From the NCBI RefSeq assembly GCF_004124325.1, contig NZ_QBDT01000001.1:2046001-2110000 (forward strand): a stretch of 64,000 nucleotides of DNA, read 5' to 3'. This DNA comes from Streptomyces sp. L2 (GTDB lineage Bacteria; Actinomycetota; Actinomycetes; Streptomycetales; Streptomycetaceae). A program made the translations under genes and the position numbers. Of this stretch, positions 36,323 to 44,937 are shown piece after piece (positions within the stretch are counted from its first letter, which is position 1; each line of letters begins with the position of its first letter). The notes under the pieces were generated by a model. The model was not told the origin of the DNA. It did not search any database and saw nothing but the letters and a program-made list of their open reading frames with translations.

Positions 36323-37623
36323 CGCGGCCCTCCCGGCCCTGCGGCGCGCGGCCACAGGGCCAGCAGGGTGCGGTCGTCGTCGAAGGTCTCCCGGTAGAAG
36401 TCGAGCATGTAGGCGAAGGCCAACGGCGGCACCGGGGTGGCGAGTTCGTTGGCGAAGAGGCGGGCGACCTTGCCGCGGCCGTCACCGACGGGGTCGCCGA
36501 ACCCGTCGGTGCCGACGAGCAGCACGGTGCCCGGGTCGAGGCGGAACTCGGCGGGCCTCGCGTCGGCGGGGACGTACGGCATGGGCTGGACGACGGAGGA
36601 CACCAGCCCGTCGGCGCCGGCCCGCTTGCCGCCCTGCAGCGGGTACAGCTCCTGGTACTTGATCGCCCAGGCGCCGGAGTCGCCGACCGAGATCAGCGCC
36701 ACGTGGACGCCGTCCCGGGTGGGGGTGGCGGCGCCGGCGACGAGAGTGGTGGCCAGCAGGTCGGCCGTCTCGTCGACGGTGGCGTCCCTGCCGCGCAGCA
36801 GCCGGGTGGCCTGCTCGCGCAGCTGCCAGTGGACGGTGCCGAGCAGTTTGGGCCAGTCGGTGACCAGGCCGCCGCTCGCCCGGACCTGGGCGAGCAGTTC
36901 GTCGACGGCGCTGCGGCAGGCGAGCTGGGAGCCGATGTGCGGCTGGCTCGCGTCCGAGACGCCGTCGGCGACGGCGAACACGACGGTTCCGGTGGTCTCG
37001 TCCCAGGAGGCGGCCGCGTCGTCCTCGCGGGGGCGGCCCTCGACCCGGTGCGCGTAGCCGCGCACGGAGGCCAGGCGCAGGTCGAGGGCGGGCGTGGACC
37101 AGCCGTCGCAGACGGTGTCGGGCCGGTACGACAGCACGCGTCCGGGCGGCCTGGGCGTGAAGTCGGGGACCACGCCGTCGATCACCATCGGGTGCCAGTA
37201 CCGGCCGAAGTCGTCCAGCGGGGGCGCGGGGTGCTGCGCCGGGGGCGACGGCGGGGCGTGCTGGGCGTGCTGGGCGTGCTGCGCCGGGGACTGCGGCCGG
37301 CCCTGCGACGGCCCCGGCTGCTGCGGCCCCGGCTGCGACGGCCCCGGCTGCTGCGGCCCCGGCCTACCGCCCGGCGCCGTCGCGGGAGTGGGGGCGGGGC
37401 CGGGGGCGACGGGCGGCCAGGGGCCCGGCTGCTCCCAGTCGTACATCTGCGCGGGCTGGGCAGGCTGGGCCGGCTGATCGGGCCGGTCGGGCCGGTCGGG
37501 CTGCCCGGTCGCCGGCTCGGACGGCGGGTACAGCGCCGGAGCCGGCCCGGGCGGGGGCGGGGGCTGGCGCCGCTTCTCGCTCCGGTGGTCGTCGTCGGAG
37601 CGGCGGTGCGGGAACAAGGCCAC
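36319..37623 (-). CDS. PP2C family protein phosphatase of the TerY triad
   Basis: The 434-residue protein starts with a ~150-residue Pro/Gln/Ala-rich disordered stretch containing QQPGPSQPGP repeats, then a PP2C catalytic domain: VFAVADGVSDASQPHIGS with the metal Asp, ALISVGDSGAWAIK and VLLVGTDGFGDPVGDG. It should remove phosphate from targets of the kinase. GTG 37623 lies one base after the vWA gene's stop and its own end overlaps the kinase start, so the three are co-translated. Confidence 0.9.
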   Translation of the reverse strand: MALFPHRRSDDDHRSEKRRQPPPPPGPAPALYPPSEPATGQPDRPDRPDQPAQPAQPAQMYDWEQPGPWPPVAPGPAPTPATAPGGRPGPQQPGPSQPGPQQPGPSQGRPQSPAQHAQHAQHAPPSPPAQHPAPPLDDFGRYWHPMVIDGVVPDFTPRPPGRVLSYRPDTVCDGWSTPALDLRLASVRGYAHRVEGRPREDDAAASWDETTGTVVFAVADGVSDASQPHIGSQLACRSAVDELLAQVRASGGLVTDWPKLLGTVHWQLREQATRLLRGRDATVDETADLLATTLVAGAATPTRDGVHVALISVGDSGAWAIKYQELYPLQGGKRAGADGLVSSVVQPMPYVPADARPAEFRLDPGTVLLVGTDGFGDPVGDGRGKVARLFANELATPVPPLAFAYMLDFYRETFDDDRTLLALWPRAAGPGGPR

Positions 37624-37624
37624 C

Positions 37625-38305
37625 TCAGATCACATCGATCGCGACGGTGAAGCCTTCCGGCTTGTCCACCACGAGTTGCGGGGCCGCCGAGCCGAGCGAA
37701 CGGCCCGAGGAGATCACGCTCTTGGTGAGCGCGGTGCAGAACTTGGCGATGGCCGCGCCCACATCGACACCCTTGTTGGCGACGAAGCCGAACTGCGCCT
37801 CGGTGGCGACCTGGTTGATGGTCTGCGCGTCGGCGTCGACGATGCCGCAGGCGATGATGTTCGGCGCGCCGAGCGTGGCCTGCCGGTCGACGAGCCTGCG
37901 GTGCACGGACTGCCAGTCCTCGCCGTGGTTGGGCAGTCCGTCGCTGAGGAAGAACACGGCGGGCCGGTGCACCTGGTAGTTCTCGCGCTTGAGGGCGGCC
38001 ACGTCGTCGGGTATGCGGCGGATCAGATCCTCGAAGGCGGCCGCGTAGCTGGTCATGCCGCGGGTGCGCAGCTGCGGGAACTCGCCGGCGCTGCGCAGGT
38101 CGACGAGGTGGACGCGTTCGATCACGTCGTCCGAGAAGCCCAGTACGGAGAAGCGCACCTTGGCGGCGGCCATCGGCTCGCCGAGCAGCGCCTGGTGGAG
38201 TGAGCGCAGGCCGGCGTTCAGCTCGTCCATGTGCTCGGTCATCGACCCCGACTCGTCGGCCAGGACGTAGATGGGGAGCAAGTGCCCCCGGTTGCTGTCC
38301 ATCAT
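37625..38305 (-). CDS. TerY-like von Willebrand factor A domain protein
   Basis: The 226-residue protein is a single vWA domain with an intact metal-adhesion site: DESGSM (Asp17, Ser19, Ser21), TRGMTSYAAAFEDL and FFLSDGLPNHGEDW. This is the TerY form first seen in tellurium-resistance loci, where it operates with a PP2C phosphatase and a kinase, exactly the next two genes here. It likely binds a phosphorylated or metal-bound partner. The upstream SPFH/vWA gene ends 45 bases before it in the same direction. Confidence 0.92.
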   Translation of the reverse strand: MMDSNRGHLLPIYVLADESGSMTEHMDELNAGLRSLHQALLGEPMAAAKVRFSVLGFSDDVIERVHLVDLRSAGEFPQLRTRGMTSYAAAFEDLIRRIPDDVAALKRENYQVHRPAVFFLSDGLPNHGEDWQSVHRRLVDRQATLGAPNIIACGIVDADAQTINQVATEAQFGFVANKGVDVGAAIAKFCTALTKSVISSGRSLGSAAPQLVVDKPEGFTVAIDVI

Positions 38306-38350
38306 CGTCGTTCCGTTCCCTGCGTGGTGGGTTGGTGCGGTGCTGTCAGG

Positions 38351-40291
38351 TCAGTAGGCGTCCTCGGCGAGGCGGAAGCCGTCGGGCGGGCCGACCGAGA
38401 ACTGCGGGTCGCCGGAGGCGATGCGGCGGCCGTAGCCGACGACGCCGTCCCGCAGGAACGCGGCGCAGCTGTGGGCGGCGGACACGGCGTCCTGGTGCGG
38501 CGGGGCCATGAAGCCGAACTCGGGCCGGGTGGCGACCGCGCGGATCGCGAACGGGTCGGCCTGGCCGAGGCCCAGCGCGATGACGTGCGGCGCGGCCGGG
38601 TTGGTCTCGACGTCGGTGAGCGCGCGGTGGGCGTCCCGCCAGCCGCCGCCCTCGTCGGGGGCGCGGCCGCTGACGACGTACACGATGGGCCGCAGCACCT
38701 GTCCGCCCTGCGCCTTGACCACGCCGACGTCCTGTCCGACGACCGTCCGCAGCTGCTGGAAGGCGTGCGTGTACGACAGTCCCGGGCGCGCGGTGAGCAG
38801 GGGGGTGGCGGTGGCGGGGGTGACCGTGGCGAGCTGGAGCCGGGGTTCGCTGGTGGCGGCCATGCCGAGGACCGAGAGCCGGAGCCCGGCGGACACCTCG
38901 GGGGCGGCGCACAGCGCGGCGTGCAGGTCGCTCAGGCCGCGGTTCAGCTCGGCGAGACAGTCCTTGGCGGACTCGTCGAGGGCGAGGTAGATGAGCGCGG
39001 TGTAGGCGGGGGTGGGCGAGGTGCCGACGGGAGCGGGGCCGCCGGGGTGGACGGGCTGGGTCAGGGTCGGGGTGTAGGGCGGGGCGTACGGCGCGGCGTA
39101 GCCCGTCGCACCCGGGGCTCCCGTGCCTGGGGCCGCCGTGCCGGGTGCCGCCGCGCCCGGGCCCCCGCTGCCCGGGACCCCCGCGCCCGGTGTCGGCGTA
39201 CCCGGGCCGGGCGGTCCCGGCGCGTACGGGGACGGGGGCGCGGACGTGTGGGGCGCGGCGCCGGCCGCCGGACCCGGGGCGAGCTGGCCGGCCGGGGCGT
39301 CCCAGGGGCGGGCGCCGGGGAGCTGGGGGGTGGCCGGCAGGGCCGCTGTCCCGTCGCCGCCGGCGGCCCGCATCACCACGCCGTTCAGCAGGTGCCGCAT
39401 GACCTCCAGGTCGCCGGCCTGTACGAGGTTCTTGTCGGCCATCGCCTGGAACAGTTCCAGCGCACGCTGGTTCTGCAGCTCGGCCGTGGCGAACCGGGCC
39501 TCCTCCAGTTTGCGCAGCATCTCGAAGGCGCCGGCCGCGTCCTCGGGGTGGGTGTTCATGTACTGCCGGATCAGGCTCTCGCTGTCGATGGGCACACCGC
39601 GCAGCGCCTCCGCCTGCCGGGCGGCCTGCTCGATCCGCAACTCCTGCTGCTTCGCCTCCAGTTCGCCCTGCCGTACGACGTGCCCCAGGTTGGGCGTGTG
39701 GTCGGCCTGGCCCAGCGTCTCGCGCCGGCCCGCGTCGATCAGGGACTCCAGGTAGGTCAGGGACTTCGCGTCGGGCCGTACCGACACCTGGCAGTCGTAG
39801 ACGACCAGGCCCTCCGCCAGCACGATCGGCTGGGCGCACAACTGGTTGAGGTGGTGCTGGAGTTCGAAGGAGCGCTCGATGGCGAACCGCTGTCCGGCGC
39901 CGTGGAACCGGCGGACCAGGTAGCCGTGGACGAGGGGCAGGGCGTCGTCGATGCCGGCCCGTACGAGGTTCTTGGCACCCTCGGAGCCGTCGACGCGGAA
40001 GGAGAAGTCGACCTTGACCTCGAAGGCGTGCACGCCGTCCTGGGAGACGATCGGGTTGCGGCCGAGGACCGCGGTGCGGCTGCGGGGCCGCAGGTCGACC
40101 TCGTAGCGGGTGCGGTAGCGGGAGAACACCTGCTGCGAGGCGGTCATCGGGCGGCCGCCGTCGAAGCAGTCCACCTCGCCGGAGGCGGTGGCGTAGACGA
40201 CCGCGAGGTGCGGGTCCTTGGCCTTGGTGGGCCCGACGGCCACCCGGGGCACGGGCTCGCGGCTGACGATCAACGAGACCGGGTCGCTCAC
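38351..40291 (-). CDS. SPFH-like and degenerate vWA domain fusion protein
   Basis: GTG 40291, behind AGGAGGTGG, opens a 646-residue protein. Residues ~1-250 resemble SPFH/band 7 domains (RYRTRYEVDLRPRSRTAVLGRNP, AFEVKVDFSFRVDGSEGAKNLV), ending in a coiled coil (LEAKQQELRIEQAARQAEAL). A Gly/Pro/Ala-rich linker around residues 345-430 leads to a C-terminal vWA domain with ALIYLALDESAKDCLAELNRGL, in which the metal motif DxSxS is reduced to DESAKD. It is paralogous in fold to the TerY-like protein encoded next. It may scaffold the NTPase and the triad. No transmembrane helix is apparent. Confidence 0.75.
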   Translation of the reverse strand: MSDPVSLIVSREPVPRVAVGPTKAKDPHLAVVYATASGEVDCFDGGRPMTASQQVFSRYRTRYEVDLRPRSRTAVLGRNPIVSQDGVHAFEVKVDFSFRVDGSEGAKNLVRAGIDDALPLVHGYLVRRFHGAGQRFAIERSFELQHHLNQLCAQPIVLAEGLVVYDCQVSVRPDAKSLTYLESLIDAGRRETLGQADHTPNLGHVVRQGELEAKQQELRIEQAARQAEALRGVPIDSESLIRQYMNTHPEDAAGAFEMLRKLEEARFATAELQNQRALELFQAMADKNLVQAGDLEVMRHLLNGVVMRAAGGDGTAALPATPQLPGARPWDAPAGQLAPGPAAGAAPHTSAPPSPYAPGPPGPGTPTPGAGVPGSGGPGAAAPGTAAPGTGAPGATGYAAPYAPPYTPTLTQPVHPGGPAPVGTSPTPAYTALIYLALDESAKDCLAELNRGLSDLHAALCAAPEVSAGLRLSVLGMAATSEPRLQLATVTPATATPLLTARPGLSYTHAFQQLRTVVGQDVGVVKAQGGQVLRPIVYVVSGRAPDEGGGWRDAHRALTDVETNPAAPHVIALGLGQADPFAIRAVATRPEFGFMAPPHQDAVSAAHSCAAFLRDGVVGYGRRIASGDPQFSVGPPDGFRLAEDAY

Positions 40292-42702
40292 CGGCCACCT
40301 CCTGGCTGTGTGGGACGGGCGTACGAGGCGGAGGGGCCGGCTGCGGCGCCCACCGCGGACGAGGCGGACGGAGTGGCGGCGGCGCGCAGAGCGGCGCGGA
40401 GGACGGTCGAGGAGCGGGGCAGGGACAGGAAGCGGTCGGGGTCGGTCCAGCGGGCCGCGTGGTGGTCCAGCAGCATCGCCGTACGGGGGCTGGTGCGGGC
40501 CACGTCCTCCACCAGGTGCCGGACCATGTCGTCGAGGAGCTGGGGATCGGTCTCGGCGCGGGCGAACCAGCCCTCCAGGACGCTGCCGGCGTCGTCGGAG
40601 AAGAGTTCGCCGTTGATCACCTCCGCCCACAGGTAGCCGAGCAGCCGGCGGAGTTCGTGGCCGGGTGGCTGCTCGGCGGCCAGGGTGAGCAGGCTGGGCC
40701 GGGGCTGCCGGGTGGAGCCGGGCGGTTCCTCGGTGAGCAGGGCGTTGGCGAGGATCAGGAAGGCGAGGTGGCCGGAGGGCCTGCTGGACGGTTCGTGCGC
40801 CATCTCGGCGACGGCCCGCAGGACCAGTGGCGCGTGCCCGGCGACGTCCTGTTCGAGCAGGTCGGAGAGGGCGTCGCCGATGGCGATGGCCACGTCGATG
40901 TGGTCGACGGTGCCGAGCCGGGTCAGCCGCTGCACGGCGGTGGCGAGGTCGGCGCCGCCGAGGCAGAGGCCGTAGGCGCGGGCGGCGGCGGCCTGGGTCT
41001 GCCACGCGCCGCTCATGTACCAGCCGTCGACGAGGGCGCGCACGCCGGTGCGCACCTGGGGGTCGCGCAGGCAGACCCGCAGGGCGTAGGCGATCGCCTC
41101 GCGGCGGAACGCGCCGGTGTGCTCGGCGTGCAGCCAGCCGGGGAACACCTGGGTGGCGATGTGGTCGAAGGACTCGGTGGCGATCAGGCCGAGGGCGGTC
41201 CCGGCGAAGCTGCGCACGGACAGCGACGGCTTGTCGACCAACGCGCCGAGCCAGGCGACGATTTCGCGCTGGATGCGGTACTCGGACCAGACGTGCCGGA
41301 TGATCCGGGCCGGGTAGCCGGGGTCGCGGTACTCGGCGACCGTGCAGGGCAGCAGGCCGAGGTCGCCCTTGGTGACGGCGGAGACGGTACGGGCGCGCAG
41401 CTGGTCGGCGAGGAGCCGGCGGGACTGGCTGAACGGGTCCTGGCTCAGGGGTACGGGCCCGTCCCGCACGCTGTCGGCGAGGACTCCGCGCTCGCTGCGG
41501 AACCGGTCGAGGAGGGCGCTCGCGGCCATGGCCACGTGCTCCTGCGGGAGTCCGCCGAGGACGGCGAGGGCGACGGCCTGGGTGCGCAGTGCGGTGTCGC
41601 CGAGCGACTCGAACCACTCCTCGGGGGTCTCCCCGCCGGTGTGGTCCATCCGCGCGCGGACCCGCTCGGGGTCGATGGCGCCGGTGCCGTGCTCGTGTGC
41701 GAGGACCTCGGCGAGGCGGGCGGCGTGCAGGCAGCCGGCGGCGCTGTCGAGCAGTTCGGTGACGAGTCCGGGGACACCGGCGGAGGTCAGCGCGCCGTCG
41801 GTGTCCGGCTCGCCGAGCCGGTGGGTGAGGTGGGCGCGCAGCACGCGGTCGAGGGTGTCGGGGCGGGTGATGCGCTGCACGTACTCGGTGACGTCCCGGC
41901 CCAGCTCGGACTCGGGCCCGGCGGTCACCACGAGGTGGGCGTCGGCGCGCAGCAACAGGTCTTCGAGTCCGGCGAGTTGGGCGGCGCGCAGTTCGGACAG
42001 GTCGACGGGCCGGTCGACGAGGAGTCCGGCGCCGGTGCCGAGCTGGGTGAGTTCGGTGAGGCGGGTCAGTTCGGCGACGGAGTCCAGCAGGAAGAAGGTC
42101 TTGGCCTGGGCGGCGAGGAGGAGGCGTACGGCGGCCGCGGTCTTTCCGGCGCCGAGGGGGCCGCGCAGCACGACCGAGCGGCGCTGCCAGGCGTCGGCGA
42201 CGACGTCGTCCCAGCGGGGCGGGGGCTGGAAGGTGTGCCGGACGGTCTCCACGACGCCGGCGGCCAGGGCGCGCAGGACGACGCCTCGTTCGCTGCCGGC
42301 CTGGATGACGATCTTGTCGCCCTCGACCCGGTCGCCGCCGATCCGGGTCCAGGCGGTGCGCAGCAGTCCGGCCCGCAGGCTGCCGGCGCCGACCCGGGCG
42401 GTGGCCTGACTGGCGCTCTCGCTCCTGCCGACGGTGTTGTCGGGGGCGGCCGGCCCGCCCGGCTGGGCGGTGTTCGGCGCGCCCGCCTGGTGGTCGGCGC
42501 CGTGGGCGCCGCCGGAGCCGGGATCGGGTGCGGTGCCGCCGCTGCCGGGCGAGGGAGCGGCCGGCGCCCGCGGGCCGGCGGGGCCGTTCGGACTGGCCGA
42601 ACCGTTCGGGCCGGTCGGGCCGGGGGACGCCGTCGGGGTGACGGCCGGTGCGGCCGTCGTCGTCGGCGCGGCGGCTGGGCCGGTCCCGGCGGGGGTGGTC
42701 AT
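40288..42702 (-). CDS. P-loop NTPase with disordered N terminus (conflict-type)
   Basis: The 804-residue protein has ~100 residues rich in Pro, Gly, Ala and Thr, then GGDRVEGDKIVIQ, echoing the Gly-Asp repeats of the upstream protein. A Walker A GPLGAGKT (181-188) with FFLLDSVAEL and LVVTAGPESELG follows, and a long helical C-terminal region without clear repeats. The NTPase resembles STAND or NACHT-like switches but is divergent. The ATG overlaps the upstream stop (ATGA) and the stop overlaps the next GTG. A scaffold with upstream sensor and downstream SPFH/vWA partners is the natural reading. Confidence 0.7.
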   Translation of the reverse strand: MTTPAGTGPAAAPTTTAAPAVTPTASPGPTGPNGSASPNGPAGPRAPAAPSPGSGGTAPDPGSGGAHGADHQAGAPNTAQPGGPAAPDNTVGRSESASQATARVGAGSLRAGLLRTAWTRIGGDRVEGDKIVIQAGSERGVVLRALAAGVVETVRHTFQPPPRWDDVVADAWQRRSVVLRGPLGAGKTAAAVRLLLAAQAKTFFLLDSVAELTRLTELTQLGTGAGLLVDRPVDLSELRAAQLAGLEDLLLRADAHLVVTAGPESELGRDVTEYVQRITRPDTLDRVLRAHLTHRLGEPDTDGALTSAGVPGLVTELLDSAAGCLHAARLAEVLAHEHGTGAIDPERVRARMDHTGGETPEEWFESLGDTALRTQAVALAVLGGLPQEHVAMAASALLDRFRSERGVLADSVRDGPVPLSQDPFSQSRRLLADQLRARTVSAVTKGDLGLLPCTVAEYRDPGYPARIIRHVWSEYRIQREIVAWLGALVDKPSLSVRSFAGTALGLIATESFDHIATQVFPGWLHAEHTGAFRREAIAYALRVCLRDPQVRTGVRALVDGWYMSGAWQTQAAAARAYGLCLGGADLATAVQRLTRLGTVDHIDVAIAIGDALSDLLEQDVAGHAPLVLRAVAEMAHEPSSRPSGHLAFLILANALLTEEPPGSTRQPRPSLLTLAAEQPPGHELRRLLGYLWAEVINGELFSDDAGSVLEGWFARAETDPQLLDDMVRHLVEDVARTSPRTAMLLDHHAARWTDPDRFLSLPRSSTVLRAALRAAATPSASSAVGAAAGPSASYARPTQPGGGR

Positions 42703-43907
42703 GAGCGGCCGTCCCCGGCACCCGTGCCACGCCGGTCGCCCGGGGCACCCGGCCGGGGCTCGGGTCTCGCGTCCTTGAAGTAGTCGCCGTGGACGGTGAT
42801 CCGGTCGCCGCCCACGTAATCGCCGTGGACGGTGAGCTGGTCGCCGTCCACGTGGTCGCCCTGGATCGTGATGTGGTCGCGGCCGGCGTAGTCACCGTCG
42901 ACCGTGACCTGGTCACGGCCCGCGTAGTCACCGTCGACCGTGACCTGGTCACGGCCCGCGTAGTCACCGTCGACCGTGACCTGGTCGCGGCCCGCGTAGT
43001 CGCCCTGGACGGATAACTGGTCCTGGCCCACGCGGCCTTGGCCCACGCGGTCGCGCCCGATGTAGGCGTCGACGGCGTCGCGGCCGTCGGTTCTGGCGCC
43101 GTCGCCCCGGTCAGGCCGGCCGCCGGTGTCGTCGCCGCCGGAGCCACCGGCGTCGTAGGCGTCGTATGCCTGCCGGCCGTGCTGGGCGGACGGCGGGACC
43201 GGGCTCCCCGGTTCGGTCCCGCCGCCCGCTGCTCCCGCGGTACCGCCCGCGCCGGCCGGTCCCCCGGAGCCGGCTCTCGCGCGTGGCGGCTCCCCCGAGT
43301 CCGCGGGAAGTCCGGGCGGTGCCGGGTAGCCGGGCATGGTGACCCAGCCCCGGCACGGCTCGCCGTGCTTGGTGACGAAGTCGGCGGGCAGGTACGCCGC
43401 CGCGTCGATGCCCGGGTAGCGGCCCCGCACCACCTTGCGGTGCACGGCGTCGGAGACGACCACCACCAGGTGTGCGCGGCCGGCCTGCGCGAGGGCCCGC
43501 TTGACGGGGGCCGCGTCGACGAGCCGGGCCACGTCGTTGATGCCGGTGCCGGTCCACCGCTGGCCGTGGCGCAGGACCAGGCCCTGGCCGAGGCCGAGGC
43601 GCAGCCGCATCCGGTGGTCCTCGCTGTACGTGTCGCGGTGCCGGGCCAGCGCGTCGTCCAGCCCGCGCACCAGTTCACGCAGAAGCCGGGTGGGGCGCGT
43701 CTCGGGCGGCAGGAGCAGCAGCATGCCGTCGCCGCGGTCCTGCGCCGTGTACTGCTCCGGTCCGATACCGGCGCGCGCCAGCGCGAACTCGACGGCTTCG
43801 TACAGGCCGTCGTGCAGCGTGGCCTGGGTGGTCTCCGGGCGCAGGCTGAAGTCCTCGATGTCGAGGAGCGCGATCCAGTAGTCCTGCGGATCGTCCTGTA
43901 CCACCAT
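42699..43907 (-). CDS. Class III cyclase-like domain protein with Gly-Asp repeats, contains a TTA codon
   Basis: The 402-residue protein opens the operon. Residues 10-195 match a nucleotidyl cyclase homology domain: Asp16 in ALLDIEDFS, Asp60 in DRGDGMLLLLP as metal ligands, RLGLGQG, and GTGINDVARLV, where Asn124 and Arg128 fit the catalytic Asn/Arg pair, so activity is possible. A Gly/Ala/Pro linker leads to about eight 12-residue repeats (residues ~283-378) of type GDYAGRDQVTVD, which may form a solenoid or assembly surface. Codon 298 is TTA. A GGGAGG precedes ATG 43907. Confidence 0.75.
   Translation of the reverse strand: MVVQDDPQDYWIALLDIEDFSLRPETTQATLHDGLYEAVEFALARAGIGPEQYTAQDRGDGMLLLLPPETRPTRLLRELVRGLDDALARHRDTYSEDHRMRLRLGLGQGLVLRHGQRWTGTGINDVARLVDAAPVKRALAQAGRAHLVVVVSDAVHRKVVRGRYPGIDAAAYLPADFVTKHGEPCRGWVTMPGYPAPPGLPADSGEPPRARAGSGGPAGAGGTAGAAGGGTEPGSPVPPSAQHGRQAYDAYDAGGSGGDDTGGRPDRGDGARTDGRDAVDAYIGRDRVGQGRVGQDQLSVQGDYAGRDQVTVDGDYAGRDQVTVDGDYAGRDQVTVDGDYAGRDHITIQGDHVDGDQLTVHGDYVGGDRITVHGDYFKDARPEPRPGAPGDRRGTGAGDGRS
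42888..42995 (-). repeat. Three near-identical 36-bp coding repeats
   Basis: Within the Gly-Asp repeat section a 36-base unit recurs three times with starts at 42888, 42924 and 42960, each encoding GDYAGRDQVTVD. Flanking units are more diverged. Near-identity at DNA level suggests recent unit duplication, so copy number may vary between strains without breaking the frame. Confidence 0.85.
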
Positions 43908-44187
43908 GTGCGGCCTCCCGTACCGGTGCGGGGTCGCGTGCGCCCCGCGCCCTCAACTGGATAGAACGCGCCGTGTGCGGTGTCTACGCCAACTGGCGCA
44001 CAGCGGCCTCTTGCGCGAACCGCTGTTTCCGACACCGCGTCACAGGAGGCGTACGATGCCCCGCTCAGGTTTATCGGAAACCCGCGCACGGAAACTGGCG
44101 AAGCCTCATATTCCGTGCCGGAGACGCGCGTTGATCGTCAAACCTGCCAACTCTGGCCACTCGGCGCATCTCTCGCACCGCGCACGG
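43908..44187. other. 280-base intergenic region upstream of the TerY operon
   Basis: This gap must hold the promoter of the six-gene operon. CGCCA-AC-TGGCG at about 43989-44000 is a near-perfect dyad about 85 bases upstream of the first start codon and could be an operator. TTGACG occurs on the minus strand near 44138 but no well-spaced -10 was found. No small gene was seen. Confidence 0.35.
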
Positions 44188-44850
44188 CTAGCCCCGGAAG
44201 TCGGCCGGCCGCTCCTTGGGGGCCTCGGCCAGCGCCTTCTTCACGGCCGCCGCGCCCGCCTGCAGCCCGTACACCGGCGTGCCCGGCTGCTGGCGCCACG
44301 AGTCGTCGATGCCGCCCGCGTCGACGGTGTCGAAGCCGAGTTCCTCGATCAGGGCCCGGACCTTCGCCTTGGCGTCGGTGTCGTCCCCGGCGACCGGCAG
44401 CGCCATCCGCTCGGGGTCGCCCGCCGGGCGCGGGCGGTCCAGGAGGTCCTGGGCGTAGGTGCCGTTGAAGGCCTTGATCACGGGGTGTCCGATGTGCCGC
44501 TCGCTCCAGCGGCTCTCGGTCTGCCCCTCGTCCTCGATGGCGGCGATCCGGCCGTCCCGCTGCCGCGGGTAGTAGTTGCCGGTGTCGATCACGGCGACGC
44601 CCTCCGCCGCCCCGTCGAGCAGCCCCGAGGGCAGGCCGGGTACGGCCTTCAGCGGCACGGTGACGATCACGACCTCGGCGCCCTTGGCGGCCTCCGTCAC
44701 CGGTACCGGCGTCGCCCCGGTCTCCTCGGCCAGTGCGGTCAGGGTGTGCGGGCCGCGGGAGTTGGCGACGGACACGTCGTGGCCGAGCGCGGTGAGCCGC
44801 CGGGTGAGGTTGCCGCCGATGTTGCCCGCGCCGATGATGCCGATCTTCAT
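44188..44850 (-). CDS. NADPH-dependent F420 reductase-like oxidoreductase (NADP-binding Rossmann protein)
   Basis: The 220-residue protein starts MKIGIIGAGNIGGNLTRRL, a GxGxxG Rossmann motif, followed by VANSRGPHTL, which resembles F420-dependent NADP reductase and related NADP-binding proteins. VIVTVPLKAVPGL, NYYPRQRDG and VKAFNG are shared with that family, as is the C-terminal VDAGGIDDSWRQQPGTPVY. The cofactor pair is not proven. ATG 44850 follows GGAAGGA. It is a stand-alone gene upstream of which the EF-hand gene lies in the same direction. Confidence 0.8.
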   Translation of the reverse strand: MKIGIIGAGNIGGNLTRRLTALGHDVSVANSRGPHTLTALAEETGATPVPVTEAAKGAEVVIVTVPLKAVPGLPSGLLDGAAEGVAVIDTGNYYPRQRDGRIAAIEDEGQTESRWSERHIGHPVIKAFNGTYAQDLLDRPRPAGDPERMALPVAGDDTDAKAKVRALIEELGFDTVDAGGIDDSWRQQPGTPVYGLQAGAAAVKKALAEAPKERPADFRG

Positions 44851-44937
44851 GACAGATCCTTCCAGGATCAATGCACATGCATGCTTCCGACACGGGGCTC
44901 AACCCCGGCACCCACGGGCCTATTCCGCCGCTACGGC

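Noticed and set aside
34622..38305. TerY triad as a full tellurium resistance locus
   Set aside because: No TerB, TerC, TerD or TerZ gene is in the window; only the vWA, phosphatase and kinase components are present.
38351..44089. A 1,900-codon open frame on the minus strand
   Set aside because: Only the part from the GTG at 40291 is the real SPFH/vWA gene; upstream of that the frame is an out-of-phase reading of the NTPase and cyclase-like genes, rich in Arg and Pro, without Shine-Dalgarno.
43988..44140. TTGACG near 44138 as the TerY operon -35
   Set aside because: No acceptable -10 lies 16-19 bases downstream; the promoter position remains open.
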